Below are positions 5,354-11,324 of a stretch of 11,324 nucleotides of DNA, piece by piece (the first letter of the stretch is position 1; each line of letters begins with the position of its first letter). Below the pieces are notes generated by a model that was not told where the DNA came from, made no database searches, and worked only from the letters and a program-made list of their open reading frames with translations. Both the position numbers and the translations under genes were made by a program. The stretch spans positions 1 to 11,324 of the forward strand of contig JAUSIJ010000030.1 in NCBI GenBank assembly GCA_030647855.1. Reading direction: 5' to 3'. The DNA comes from a bacterium. Lineage in GTDB: Bacteria; Patescibacteriota; Minisyncoccia; Phycocordibacterales; JAUSIJ01.

Positions 5354-5590
5354 ATGATAAATGTCGAAGTCAAAAGAGGGGCCAATGAAAATAACGTAAG
5401 CCTCATTAAGAGATTTACCAAACGCGTTCAGGGCGCGGGGATTCTCCGCAAAGTACGGTCTCTGCGCTACAAGGACCGTAATGTTTCGCCTTACGGCAAA
5501 AAGAAACAGATGCTCAAGCGCATTGAACGAGAAAAGGTCCGCGAAAAACTCTTAAGGCTCGGCAAAATTGCTCCTCGACAAACGAGGTAA
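5354..5590 (+). CDS. rpsU: Small ribosomal subunit protein S21
   Basis: A 78-residue, very basic protein starting MINVEVKRGANENNVSLIKRFTKRVQ, which has the bS21 pattern (short N-terminal beta strand, then a conserved Arg/Lys-rich helix: FTKRVQGAGILRKVRSLRY). S21 sits near the anti-Shine-Dalgarno end of 16S rRNA on the 30S platform and aids initiation. The ATG at 5354 is chosen because AAGGTAGAG lies just upstream (5342-5350) and the family begins at this point; an in-frame TTG at 5318 would add 12 unrelated residues almost touching repeat E4. The stop overlaps the ybeY start by one base (TAATG), so translation is probably coupled. Confidence 0.9.
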   Translation: MINVEVKRGANENNVSLIKRFTKRVQGAGILRKVRSLRYKDRNVSPYGKKKQMLKRIEREKVREKLLRLGKIAPRQTR

Positions 5591-5985
5591 TGAGAGAATT
5601 ACACTCCACATTCTCGATCGCAAAGACAACCAAAGGCAAGCTTCCCCGCTTGCCTTTTCAGGCGCTAAAAAATGAGGTGCTCGGCCCGCACTACGATCTG
5701 AGCCTCGTTTTTATCGGCCGGACCCGTTCCCGGAGTCTCAATCGCCGGTATCGCGGCAAAGACCGGCCGACCGATGTGTTGAGTTTTCCGATCGACAAGC
5801 ATACCGGTGAGATCTTTATTAGCCCGGAGCAGGCGAAGATAACGGCCAGAAAATTTGGGTACTCAAAAAGTCAAAAATTCCTCGCTTTCCTCTTTATCCA
5901 CGGCCTTTTTCATTTGAAAGGATACGAGCACGGTAGTACAATGGAAAATGAAGAGCTCAAAGTTCGCAAAAAATTCGGCATTTAG
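5590..5985 (+). CDS. ybeY: Endoribonuclease YbeY (rRNA maturation factor)
   Basis: The 131-residue protein contains the YbeY/UPF0054 zinc signature H104-GLFH108-LKGYEH114 (HGxxHxxGxxH) and the conserved TDVLSFP at 61-67, preceded by LNRRYRGKDRPTD. YbeY is a metal-dependent endoribonuclease involved in 16S rRNA 3'-end maturation and 70S quality control, and S21 has been linked to YbeY in E. coli, so the coupling with rpsU makes sense. It is somewhat shorter than the E. coli protein (about 155), mainly at the ends. The ATG overlaps the rpsU TAA. The gap to ftsA is 38 nt. Confidence 0.93.
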   Translation: MRELHSTFSIAKTTKGKLPRLPFQALKNEVLGPHYDLSLVFIGRTRSRSLNRRYRGKDRPTDVLSFPIDKHTGEIFISPEQAKITARKFGYSKSQKFLAFLFIHGLFHLKGYEHGSTMENEELKVRKKFGI

Positions 5986-6023
5986 CTCGATAATTTTTGA
6001 AACTTGTCCGCGCTTCCCCCACC

Positions 6024-7208
6024 ATGGCACGAACCGTTGTCGCCGGCATTGATATTGGCACCCACCAAGTGAAAGTGGTGATCGCAGAATTGTTTAAAGG
6101 ACAGGATGCTTTGCCGCCTCACGTTATCGGTACGGGCACCGCAGAATCCAGGGGAATGCGCCGAGGCTATATTATCGCTCCGGACGAGGATCTCGGTCGC
6201 AGTATACGCGCGGCAGTCAATCAGGCGGAAAAAAGCGCGGGCGTAAAGATACGGCGCGCATTTGTGGCGGTCGGAGGCGTGGGGCTCTCATCGGTTACCA
6301 CAACAGGTTCAATCGCCATATCGAGAGCTGACTCCGAAATAACGGACCTCGACGTCGCCAAGGCCATACAGGCCGCCGAGGGAGAACTGCCAAGCTCTTA
6401 CCTGCAAAATCGAACCATTCTGCACACCATTCCGGTATTGTTCAAAATAGACGGCAAGCCGGTACTCGGCAGGCCGCACGGCCTCAAGGGAATGAAGCTC
6501 GAAGTAAAAACCCTTTTTGTCACGATGCTCGAACATCACCTAAGCGGCCTCATGGATGCCGTTGACCGGGCCGGTATCGAGATCGAAGAAGTGGTCGCAT
6601 CTCCGATTGCCGCCGCTCTTGTCACTCTCTCCAAGGCACAGAAAATTGCCGGCTGCATTCTCGCAAATATCGGAGCCGAGACCGTTTCGGTCGTCGTCTA
6701 CGAAAACAACGAGCCGGTTTCTCTTGAAGTTTTCCCGATGGGTTCCACCGACATTACAAATGATATCGCTCTGGGCCTGAAAATTCCTCTTGAAGAAGCG
6801 GAGCAAGTGAAGCTTGGATCTATCATTGGTTTGAGTTACCCAAAAAAGAAACTTGAGGAAATTATCGAAGCGCGGCTTTCCGACATATTGGAGCTCATCG
6901 AAAATCATCTAAAAAAAATCGGCCGCAGCGGCCTTTTGCCGGCCGGCATCGTGCTTGCGGGCGGAGGATCGGCTATCGCCTCGTTCACGGAATTTGCCAA
7001 GGAAAATTTGCGACTTCCTGCGCGCATCGCCACCATCTCATACATTAATCCAAAAAATTCCATCAAGGATGGCACGTGGGCTGTCGCCTACGGCCTGTGC
7101 CTGCTCGGGGGCGGATCAAGTTCACTTGGCGATGCTCCGCTTAGCATCGCTTCGGTAAAAAAAGCCAAGAACACCGTTGTAAACTGGGTCAAACAATTTC
7201 TTCCATAA
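6024..7208 (+). CDS. ftsA: Cell division protein FtsA
   Basis: An actin-family ATPase that tethers FtsZ filaments to the membrane. From the ATG at 6024 it has 394 residues. The phosphate-1 motif is GIDIGTHQVKVVIAE (8-22). The SHS2/1C subdomain contains RAFVAVGGVG through LEVKTLFVTML. Phosphate-2 is ANIGAETVSVVVYEN, and the adenosine motif is GIVLAGGGSAIASFTEF. The C-terminus (about 381-394, NTVVNWVKQFLP) has the pattern of an amphipathic membrane-targeting helix. A TTG at 5997 gives a longer frame, but the family begins close to MARTVVAGIDIG, so 6024 fits. There is no Shine-Dalgarno; the start context CCCACCATG resembles that of ftsZ. Repeat E3 starts 1 nt after the stop. ftsZ is not directly adjacent, unlike the common ftsAZ order. 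Confidence 0.93.
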   Translation: MARTVVAGIDIGTHQVKVVIAELFKGQDALPPHVIGTGTAESRGMRRGYIIAPDEDLGRSIRAAVNQAEKSAGVKIRRAFVAVGGVGLSSVTTTGSIAISRADSEITDLDVAKAIQAAEGELPSSYLQNRTILHTIPVLFKIDGKPVLGRPHGLKGMKLEVKTLFVTMLEHHLSGLMDAVDRAGIEIEEVVASPIAAALVTLSKAQKIAGCILANIGAETVSVVVYENNEPVSLEVFPMGSTDITNDIALGLKIPLEEAEQVKLGSIIGLSYPKKKLEEIIEARLSDILELIENHLKKIGRSGLLPAGIVLAGGGSAIASFTEFAKENLRLPARIATISYINPKNSIKDGTWAVAYGLCLLGGGSSSLGDAPLSIASVKKAKNTVVNWVKQFLP

Positions 7209-7209
7209 A

Positions 7210-7285
7210 GGGACGCTCGCCCCTCCCCAGTTTTCATTCTTTGAAAACCTCCCCGGTCCAAAACTGTGGAGGGGCTCGCTCTGGT
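7210..7285 (-). repeat. Structured repeat E3, short form, after ftsA
   Basis: On the minus strand it opens CCAGAGCGAG (complement of 7275-7284) and closes CGAGCGTCCC (complement of 7210-7219). The arms CCCCTCCCCAGTTTT (7220-7234) and AAAACTGTGGAGGGG (7260-7274) pair at 14 of 15 positions. Between them are only 25 nt, with a possible small hairpin, and no equivalent of the core seen in E1 and E2. It starts 1 nt after the ftsA TAA, the same placement as E1 after rpsA and E2 after the HisRS-like gene. Confidence 0.65.
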
Positions 7286-7315
7286 GGAAAAACTTCAGGC
7301 GCGTATCCATCCAAG

Positions 7316-7350
7316 AAAAAAGCCTTACGGCGCAATGCGGTAAGGCTTTT
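7316..7350. terminator. Bidirectional terminator between ftsA and the small minus-strand gene
   Basis: Arms AAAAGCCTTAC (7318-7328) and GTAAGGCTTTT (7340-7350) form 11 pairs around an 11-nt loop that can itself pair (GCA/TGC). The A and T flanks make it usable from both sides. The stop codon of the minus-strand gene (7325-7327) lies inside it. Confidence 0.75.
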
Positions 7351-7576
7351 GTATTACTTTGAAGTGGGTATGTCCTTCGCACATACAGCGTTCACCTCGG
7401 CACAAGCGTCCGCATTCGTCGCAAACGCGTTCTCGCGCCAGATGAGTGGCCACGATACTTCCATCTCCGCACGACACTGCGTAGGTGTAAATGAGGATTA
7501 CTACGGTGGCAATGCACCAGACAATCGTGAAAAAGGCGGCCAGAACGAAAGTGATTTCGGTCAAAGAGGCATCCAT
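7325..7576 (-). CDS. Small membrane protein with Cys-rich C-terminus
   Basis: An 83-residue protein starting MDASLTEITFVLAAFF. The start is set by AAGGAG 5 nt upstream of the ATG (complement of 7574-7576) and by a good promoter; a longer frame to 7663 would run across that promoter. Residues about 8-33 form one hydrophobic membrane helix. The rest carries C36, then a cluster CDEC-x3-C-x4-CMC (C52, C55, C59, C64, C66) with H69 and H71 next to it, suggesting metal binding or disulfides. I do not recognise the family. It is transcribed against ftsA and ftsZ, between them, and ends inside the shared terminator. A role in division is possible only by location. Confidence 0.72.
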   Translation of the reverse strand: MDASLTEITFVLAAFFTIVWCIATVVILIYTYAVSCGDGSIVATHLARERVCDECGRLCRGERCMCEGHTHFKVIQKPYRIAP

Positions 7577-7600
7577 TGGTCTCCTTGTTGTCCTCGTAGA

Positions 7601-7629
7601 ACTATAGCATATTGCCAAGCTTGTTTCAA
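7601..7629 (-). promoter_or_regulatory. Promoter of the small membrane protein gene
   Basis: On the minus strand TTGAAA (complement of 7624-7629) and TATAGT (complement of 7601-7606) are exactly 17 nt apart. The leader to the ATG at 7576 would be about 18 nt and contains AAGGAG. The -35 box overlaps a possible + strand ftsZ -35 box. Confidence 0.7.
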
Positions 7630-7647
7630 GTGTTCTTTTCTTATAGT
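7621..7647 (+). promoter_or_regulatory. Possible ftsZ promoter, divergent
   Basis: TTGTTT (7621-7626) and TATAGT (7642-7647) face ftsZ, but the 15-nt spacer is short. ftsZ must have its own promoter here because a terminator and a gene on the other strand separate it from ftsA. If correct, the two promoters share bases, so their use could be mutually exclusive. Confidence 0.35.
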
Positions 7648-7703
7648 GGAGTGCTATCATCAAGGCAAGGAATTAAAGAATTCTTATCACTAACAACCCC
7701 ACC

Positions 7704-8825
7704 ATGCCCCAAATTAAACCGGAAGTTGAAGCGTTTGCTCGGATCAAGGTGCTCGGAATCGGAGGATCGGGAAAAAATGCCCTCAATCATATGATCAATT
7801 CCAAAGTTCGAGGAGTTGATTTCATTGTCATCAATACCGACGCGCAAGACCTTCATCAGTCGATCGCCAAAAAGAAAATTCACATCGGAAAAAACCTCAC
7901 CAAGGGCCTCGGCACCGGCATGAATCCGGAACTCGGCAAGAGAGCCGTTGACGAAACCAAAGAAGAAATCCAAGAAGCGATCAAAGGAGCGGACATGGTG
8001 TTCCTCGCTGGAGGAAGTGGCGGCGGAACATACAGCGGCGCGGCGCCCGGCGTAGCTCGCACAGCCAAAGAACTCGGCGCACTGACTGTTGCCGTGACCA
8101 CCAAACCCTTCTTCTTTGAAGGTACGCAGCGCATGCGAATTGCCGAACAGGCGATCGAGGAACTACGCAAGGAAGTAGATGCCCTTATCGTGGTGCCAAA
8201 TGACCGCCTACTCTCAAATATCTCCAAAGAAACCACCGCCAAAGCGGCCTTCGCCACGTGCGACGACATCCTTCGACAGGCGGTGGAAGGCATTTCCGAC
8301 CTCATTACGACGCCTGGGATCATTAACATTGACTTTGCCGACATTCGGGCGATCCTTCAGAACGCCGGCTCGGCGCTTATGGGCATCGGCTCGGCGAGCG
8401 GCGAAAAACGAGCCGAAGAGGCGGCAAAAGCGGCCATTAACTCTCCCCTGCTCGAGCTCTCCATTCATGGTGCCAAGGGCGTGCTCTTCTCGGTGGCAGG
8501 CGGCGATGACCTAACCATGTTTGAAATTCAAGATGCGGCAAAAGTCATTACGGAATCAATCGACCCCAACGCCAAAGTCATCTTCGGTACCGTGCGTGAT
8601 GACAAATTAAAGAAAAACGAGGTCAAAATCACCGTCATTGCTTCTGGTTTTCCCGAGGGGGCTCCTCGAAAGACCCTTTTCCAAGCGGAAGGCGGCGATA
8701 AGGACAAGGGCAAGATTTACAACAGCGTAATGTCCAAGGAAGATAAAAAGATCGAGATCAAGGAAGAGACGGAAGATGATTGGGGCGCGGTGCCAGCGTT
8801 TCTCCGGCGGTCCAAGATTCGCTAG
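7704..8825 (+). CDS. ftsZ: Cell division protein FtsZ
   Basis: Tubulin-like GTPase that forms the division ring; 373 residues, normal length. The N-terminal loop GIGGSGKNALNHM (18-30), NTDAQDL (44-50), GKNLTKGLGTGMNPELG (62-78) and the T7 loop NIDFAD (208-213), with catalytic Asp residues, are all present. The C-terminus WGAVPAFLRRSKIR (360-373) is the conserved tail peptide that binds FtsA, after a charged linker of about 40 residues. The tubulin signature, normally GGGTGTG, reads GGGTYSG (106-112), with Y110 replacing a glycine. The first loop also has S22 and K24 where glycines are usual. The ATG has no Shine-Dalgarno (context CCCACCATG). A strong terminator follows immediately. Confidence 0.95.
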   Translation: MPQIKPEVEAFARIKVLGIGGSGKNALNHMINSKVRGVDFIVINTDAQDLHQSIAKKKIHIGKNLTKGLGTGMNPELGKRAVDETKEEIQEAIKGADMVFLAGGSGGGTYSGAAPGVARTAKELGALTVAVTTKPFFFEGTQRMRIAEQAIEELRKEVDALIVVPNDRLLSNISKETTAKAAFATCDDILRQAVEGISDLITTPGIINIDFADIRAILQNAGSALMGIGSASGEKRAEEAAKAAINSPLLELSIHGAKGVLFSVAGGDDLTMFEIQDAAKVITESIDPNAKVIFGTVRDDKLKKNEVKITVIASGFPEGAPRKTLFQAEGGDKDKGKIYNSVMSKEDKKIEIKEETEDDWGAVPAFLRRSKIR

Positions 8826-8833
8826 CAATCAAT

Positions 8834-8868
8834 AACCACTTACCGCCACTGGGGTAAGTGGTTTTTTT
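8834..8868 (+). terminator. Terminator of ftsZ
   Basis: Arms AACCACTTACC (8834-8844) and GGTAAGTGGTT (8853-8863) form 11 pairs, with extra CC/GG pairing in the loop, followed by a run of Ts to 8868. It starts 8 nt after the ftsZ stop. Confidence 0.85.
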
Positions 8869-8897
8869 ATGTAGAAATTTGACAGCTACGATTTCGC

Positions 8898-8939
8898 CAT
8901 CAAGGTTGAACCTCGCTGCAGCGAGGTTCAACCTTGATG
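8898..8939. repeat. Perfect 42-nt palindrome centred on AGCGAGG
   Basis: The two 21-nt arms are exact reverse complements with no loop (centre between 8918 and 8919). The centre reads CCTCGCTGCAGCGAGG, so two AGCGAGG motifs of the E-family stand head to head. Outward each arm runs through GGTTCAACC-type sequence, itself partly palindromic, to CTTGATG. It can form a cruciform or a very stable RNA hairpin. It is not followed by a good T-run and lies between the ftsZ terminator and the trxB-like promoter. Confidence 0.85.
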
Positions 8940-9028
8940 ATTTTCATGACTCTGTTGGCAAATTTTATATCAACTGCCTCAGAGACTTACGGGGGCTCGT
9001 CGAGTTTTAGTCAAAAATGCAAGTAGTG

Positions 9029-9034
9029 TATAAT
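9029..9034 (+). promoter_or_regulatory. -10 box of the thioredoxin-reductase-like gene
   Basis: A perfect TATAAT at 9029-9034. A -35 match at 17-nt spacing (TTTAGT, 9006-9011) is weak. The expected transcription start is near 9041, only about 5 nt before the ATG at 9046, implying an almost leaderless mRNA. No Shine-Dalgarno is present. Confidence 0.5.
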
Positions 9035-9045
9035 TCTTTTACTAT

Positions 9046-9972
9046 ATGGAATACGACTTAGCCATTATCGGAGGCGGACCGGCGGGCACAGCCGCGGCGG
9101 TCTACGCCGCGCGTAAGCGTTTAAAGACGGCGATCATTGCCGAAAGTTTTGGCGGACAGAGCGTCGTATCTTTTGACATACAAAATTGGATTGGAACGGT
9201 GAGCATTACCGGTGAAGAGCTTGCCAAGAGATTCAAAGAGCACATCGAAGCCTACGCAAGCGACGTACTCGATATCAAGGAAGGAGAGCGAGTCCTCGGC
9301 GTAGACAAGCTTGATTCGGGATTTAAGATTAAAACGACTGGTCACGAATATACGGCCAAAGCGGCGCTCGTAACAACGGGCAGTCACCGCCGCAAGCTCG
9401 ACGTTCCCGGAGCGGCGGAGTTTGAAAACAAAGGTATCACCTATTGCGCTTCCTGCGACGGACCTCTTTTTTCCGGTCAGGACGTGGTTGTTATAGGAGG
9501 CGGCAACGCTGCTTTCGAAACGGTCGTTCAGCTTGCCGCCTACGCAAAGAGCGTCGTCATCCTGCAGCGAAGCGCCGAGTATAGAGCCGATCCGATAACA
9601 GTGGAAAAAGTACTCGCCAACCCGAAAGTAAAAGCCTATACCAATACAGAAATTCTTGAGATCAAGGGCGACAAGTTCGTCAGTTCAATCGTGTTTAAGA
9701 AAAAAGAAACAGATGAAGTTATTGAACTGCCGACCAAAGGCATCTTCGTTGAGATAGGCCTTCTGCCGACAACGGATTTTGTTTCGCACCTCGTCAAAGT
9801 GAACGAATACAAACAAATAATTACCGATCCGCGCACCCAGCGCACGTCAGTTGAAGGAATCTGGGCAGCAGGCGATTGCACCGACGGGCTCTACCATCAG
9901 AACAACATTGCGGCCGGAGACGCCGTTAGAGCGCTCGAAGACCTCTATCTTGACCTCCATCTCAAGCAATAG
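9046..9972 (+). CDS. trxB: Thioredoxin reductase-like flavoprotein (AhpF C-terminal type)
   Basis: A 308-residue two-domain FAD/NAD(P)H disulfide oxidoreductase that passes electrons to a thioredoxin-like partner. The FAD motif is IGGGPAG (8-14), the redox cysteines are C134 and C137 in YCASCDGPLF, the nucleotide motif is GGGNAAFE (151-158), and the second FAD motif is GIWAAGDCTDG near the end. Several segments (CDGPLF, GIFVEIGLLPTTDFV) look more like the C-terminal half of AhpF than classical TrxB. The NADPH signature HRRDxFRA is QRSAEYRA here (174-181), with one of the phosphate-binding arginines lost, so coenzyme preference is uncertain. It lacks AhpF's N-terminal thioredoxin folds. No thioredoxin or peroxiredoxin gene is in the window. 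It converges with the next gene, 23 nt apart. Confidence 0.88.
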   Translation: MEYDLAIIGGGPAGTAAAVYAARKRLKTAIIAESFGGQSVVSFDIQNWIGTVSITGEELAKRFKEHIEAYASDVLDIKEGERVLGVDKLDSGFKIKTTGHEYTAKAALVTTGSHRRKLDVPGAAEFENKGITYCASCDGPLFSGQDVVVIGGGNAAFETVVQLAAYAKSVVILQRSAEYRADPITVEKVLANPKVKAYTNTEILEIKGDKFVSSIVFKKKETDEVIELPTKGIFVEIGLLPTTDFVSHLVKVNEYKQIITDPRTQRTSVEGIWAAGDCTDGLYHQNNIAAGDAVRALEDLYLDLHLKQ

Positions 9973-9995
9973 AGGTACTAACCACAAGGAAAGCC

Positions 9996-10856
9996 CTAGC
10001 GCGGGGTATTAAACCTTTTTTGCTCTCCTCGGCTCGGTCCGCCCGAGGCGGACTCTCGCCCTACGTCGGCAATAAAATTTTCCGCAGTTGTGTTATAAAA
10101 TTTTGACCGGAGCACCTCTTCCACCATGCGTAATTGCAGAGGGGTATTGATGCCGAGCGCCTCGATCGGATCAATCGGAATGGAAGAAATCGGAGTTCTT
10201 TCCTCGAACGCCTGGCTTATAAGCGACGTCAGATAGTATTCGCCACTCGCATTCTTGTTATCAATCTTTTTTAAGTTTTCCCAAAGCCACGATGCTTTAA
10301 AGCAGAAGTAAGAAGGGTTAACTTCGGTAATGGCAAGTTCCGCTTCGGTAGAGTCTTTTTTCTCGACAATGGCGATAATATTTCCTGCTTCATCGCGTTT
10401 TATCCTGCCAAAATCGTAGAAAGGCGCTCTCCACTCTTTAAAATCACTGACCGTGGCGGTACCCATGCTAAGCGTTGCACCTCGGGTAAGGTGCGTCTCC
10501 GCAAGCGTCCGGATAGTTTTCTCGCTCACCAAAGGATGGTCGCCGTAAAGAATAATAATGTGCTCTTTATCTTTGAAAAATGGTTCCGTAATGGCCACCG
10601 CGTGACCAGTCCCGAGCGGCTCTCCTTGCTCAATATAGCGAAAATTTTCTCCCAAGGCATCCTTAATCTTGTCGCCAAGATAACCGATCACCACTGCCGG
10701 TTTATCGCTTACCCCTGACTCGAGAACAGCCTTGGCAAGGTACGTAATCATTGGCTTGCCGTGGATCGCAATGAGCGGTTTAGGCAGCTCGCCATTGTTC
10801 ATCCGAGTCCCCTTTCCGGCAGCCAGTATTATGATTTGAAACTTACTGAAATCCAT
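9996..10856 (-). CDS. GlmU-like UDP-N-acetylglucosamine pyrophosphorylase, uridyltransferase domain only
   Basis: A 286-residue sugar-nucleotide transferase. The nucleotide-binding signature is LAAGKGTRM (11-19) followed by LPKPL; GEPLGTGHAV, ILYGDHPLV, GRIKRDEAGNIIAIVEKKD and NASGEYYLTSLI match the GlmU pyrophosphorylase domain in order. GlmU makes UDP-GlcNAc for peptidoglycan and glycans from GlcNAc-1-P and UTP. The left-handed beta-helix acetyltransferase half is absent, so GlcN-1-P acetylation would need another protein or imported GlcNAc. The usual Asn-Thr-Gly of the sugar site reads NPS. Other substrates of this transferase superfamily cannot be excluded. The last 20 residues (about 266-286, Gly/Ser/Arg rich) are encoded partly by a repeat found again at 11063-11094 and look non-homologous to the family. 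Confidence 0.85.
   Translation of the reverse strand: MDFSKFQIIILAAGKGTRMNNGELPKPLIAIHGKPMITYLAKAVLESGVSDKPAVVIGYLGDKIKDALGENFRYIEQGEPLGTGHAVAITEPFFKDKEHIIILYGDHPLVSEKTIRTLAETHLTRGATLSMGTATVSDFKEWRAPFYDFGRIKRDEAGNIIAIVEKKDSTEAELAITEVNPSYFCFKASWLWENLKKIDNKNASGEYYLTSLISQAFEERTPISSIPIDPIEALGINTPLQLRMVEEVLRSKFYNTTAENFIADVGRESASGGPSRGEQKRFNTPR
10029..10068. repeat. TCGGCTCGGTCCGCC hairpin repeat, copy 1 (inside a gene)
   Basis: 32 nt at 10029-10060 match 11063-11094 except in the 3-nt loop (CGA here, TTA there), and CTACGTCG (10061-10068) matches 11111-11118. The centre is the hairpin GTCCGCC/GGCGGAC. It overlaps the final codons of the uridyltransferase gene. Confidence 0.8.
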
Positions 10857-10992
10857 ATTTGTTACCTAATCCTCTAAACATGAAGTTTATCCGAACACTA
10901 AATTTGGCATGGCTATGTTTTTTTAGCAACTGCTTAAAACATTGCCTGTGTTAGAAAAGTGATAAAACTACTACGGCTTAATATTTTTACGC

Positions 10993-11127
10993 CTAATATA
11001 GGCCTGCCTATATTAGCTCCTCGGCCTTCGGCTCGACAGAGTCGGCCTATGGCCAGACGGCGTCGGCTCGGTCCGCCTTAGGCGGACTCTCGCCTGCCTG
11101 CAGGCAGGCTCTACGTCGCTTATATAG
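10993..11127. repeat. Composite hairpin element, copy 2 of the repeat
   Basis: The perfect inverted repeat CTAATATAGGC/GCCTATATTAG (10993-11003, 11006-11016) overlaps an alternative closing stem CTATATTAGC (11008-11017) with GCTTATATAG (11118-11127), 9 of 10 pairs. The second stem would enclose GGCC-TAT-GGCC (11044-11054), GTCCGCC-TTA-GGCGGAC (11071-11087) and the perfect palindrome GCCTGCCTGCAGGCAGGC (11092-11109). The palindrome appears inserted relative to copy 1, where CTCGCC runs directly into CTACGTCG. No coding frame is evident. Confidence 0.65.
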
Positions 11128-11324
11128 TCCCCCGCGGCAAGTCGTTCGACTCTCCGAGTCTCAGATCTTCTGATTCAGAGAATCATCAGATTCGATGAAC
11201 TCGATGAGCCGCAGGGTAATGAATGAATTCGCTTCGCTCATTCACCCGCGCCGCAAGCGGCGCGGTATTCAACCTATCTTTTGTCTTCGCTCGGACGCTG
11301 TGTCTGCAAGCAGCCACGCGCTCC
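11128..11324. other. Non-coding tail of the window with further hairpins
   Basis: No supported gene, tRNA or rRNA. Visible structures are a hairpin around GATTC-AGA-GAATC (11172-11184), GAATGA/TCATTC (11221-11226, 11238-11243) and CCGCGCCGC-AA-GCGGCGCGG (11246-11265). The preceding 10857-10992 is AT-rich and should hold the promoter of the uridyltransferase gene; I could not fix its boxes. AGAGG and TAGGT lie 8-16 nt before its ATG. Confidence 0.5.

Noticed and set aside
7241..7693. A 150-codon + strand open frame between ftsA and ftsZ.
   Set aside because: It is antisense to the minus-strand gene that has a clear promoter and Shine-Dalgarno, and it crosses the bidirectional terminator.
11119..11215. 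tRNA or other known structural RNA in the final spacer.
   Set aside because: Fragments such as TTCGACTC resemble a T-loop, but no acceptor or anticodon stem can be formed, and no tmRNA, RNase P or SRP signature was seen.

Overview
The window looks like a piece of a small-genome Patescibacteria (Candidate Phyla Radiation) chromosome, most likely Parcubacteria/Paceibacteria. The evidence is indirect: a short four-domain ribosomal protein S1, divergent versions of universal housekeeping proteins, a stand-alone GlmU-type uridyltransferase with no acetyltransferase half, few Shine-Dalgarno sites, and housekeeping genes packed between repeat-rich spacers. All stops seen are TAA or TAG, and nothing requires a recoded TGA. 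The phylum assignment is inference from protein character; no rRNA gene is present.

Layout. 1-108 may be the tail of an upstream + gene. 109-382 holds a strong promoter and a folded leader for rpsA (383-1537, +). 1538-1892 is non-coding and repeat-rich. On the minus strand, pth (2237-2830) is followed by a small unknown gene (1893-2186). Divergent from pth are lepB (2949-3566) and a degenerate histidyl-tRNA-synthetase-like gene (3591-4844). 4845-5353 is a 0.5 kb non-coding cluster of structured repeats. Next come rpsU (5354-5590), ybeY (5590-5985) and ftsA (6024-7208). A minus-strand gene for a small membrane protein with a Cys-rich tail (7325-7576) separates ftsA from ftsZ (7704-8825). A terminator and a perfect 42-nt palindrome follow, then a thioredoxin-reductase/AhpF-like flavoprotein (9046-9972). 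It is convergent with the GlmU-like uridyltransferase (9996-10856, minus). 10857-11324 is non-coding and full of hairpins.

Functions. The genes serve translation (S1, S21, YbeY, Pth, the HisRS-like protein), secretion (LepB), division (FtsA and FtsZ), redox (TrxR-like) and cell-wall precursor supply (GlmU-like). FtsA keeps a C-terminal amphipathic membrane helix and FtsZ keeps the C-terminal peptide that normally binds FtsA, so the division pair looks functional although the genes are separately transcribed.

The most unusual content is a family of structured repeats. Four copies (called E1-E4 here) are bounded by AGCGAG on one side and CGAGCGCC (or a close variant) on the other. The long arms just inside these ends differ completely between copies yet remain complementary, and the three copies with a full core share internal hairpins. 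Three copies begin 1-2 nt after the stop codon of a gene (rpsA, the HisRS-like gene, ftsA). Extra AGCGAG half-units lie beside them at about 46-nt spacing, and the same motif forms the centre of the 42-nt palindrome. I do not recognise this family. A second, simpler repeat, TCCGCC-NNN-GGCGGA, occurs six times (one copy has a single mismatch), and a 32-nt block around one copy forms part of the 3' end of the uridyltransferase reading frame.
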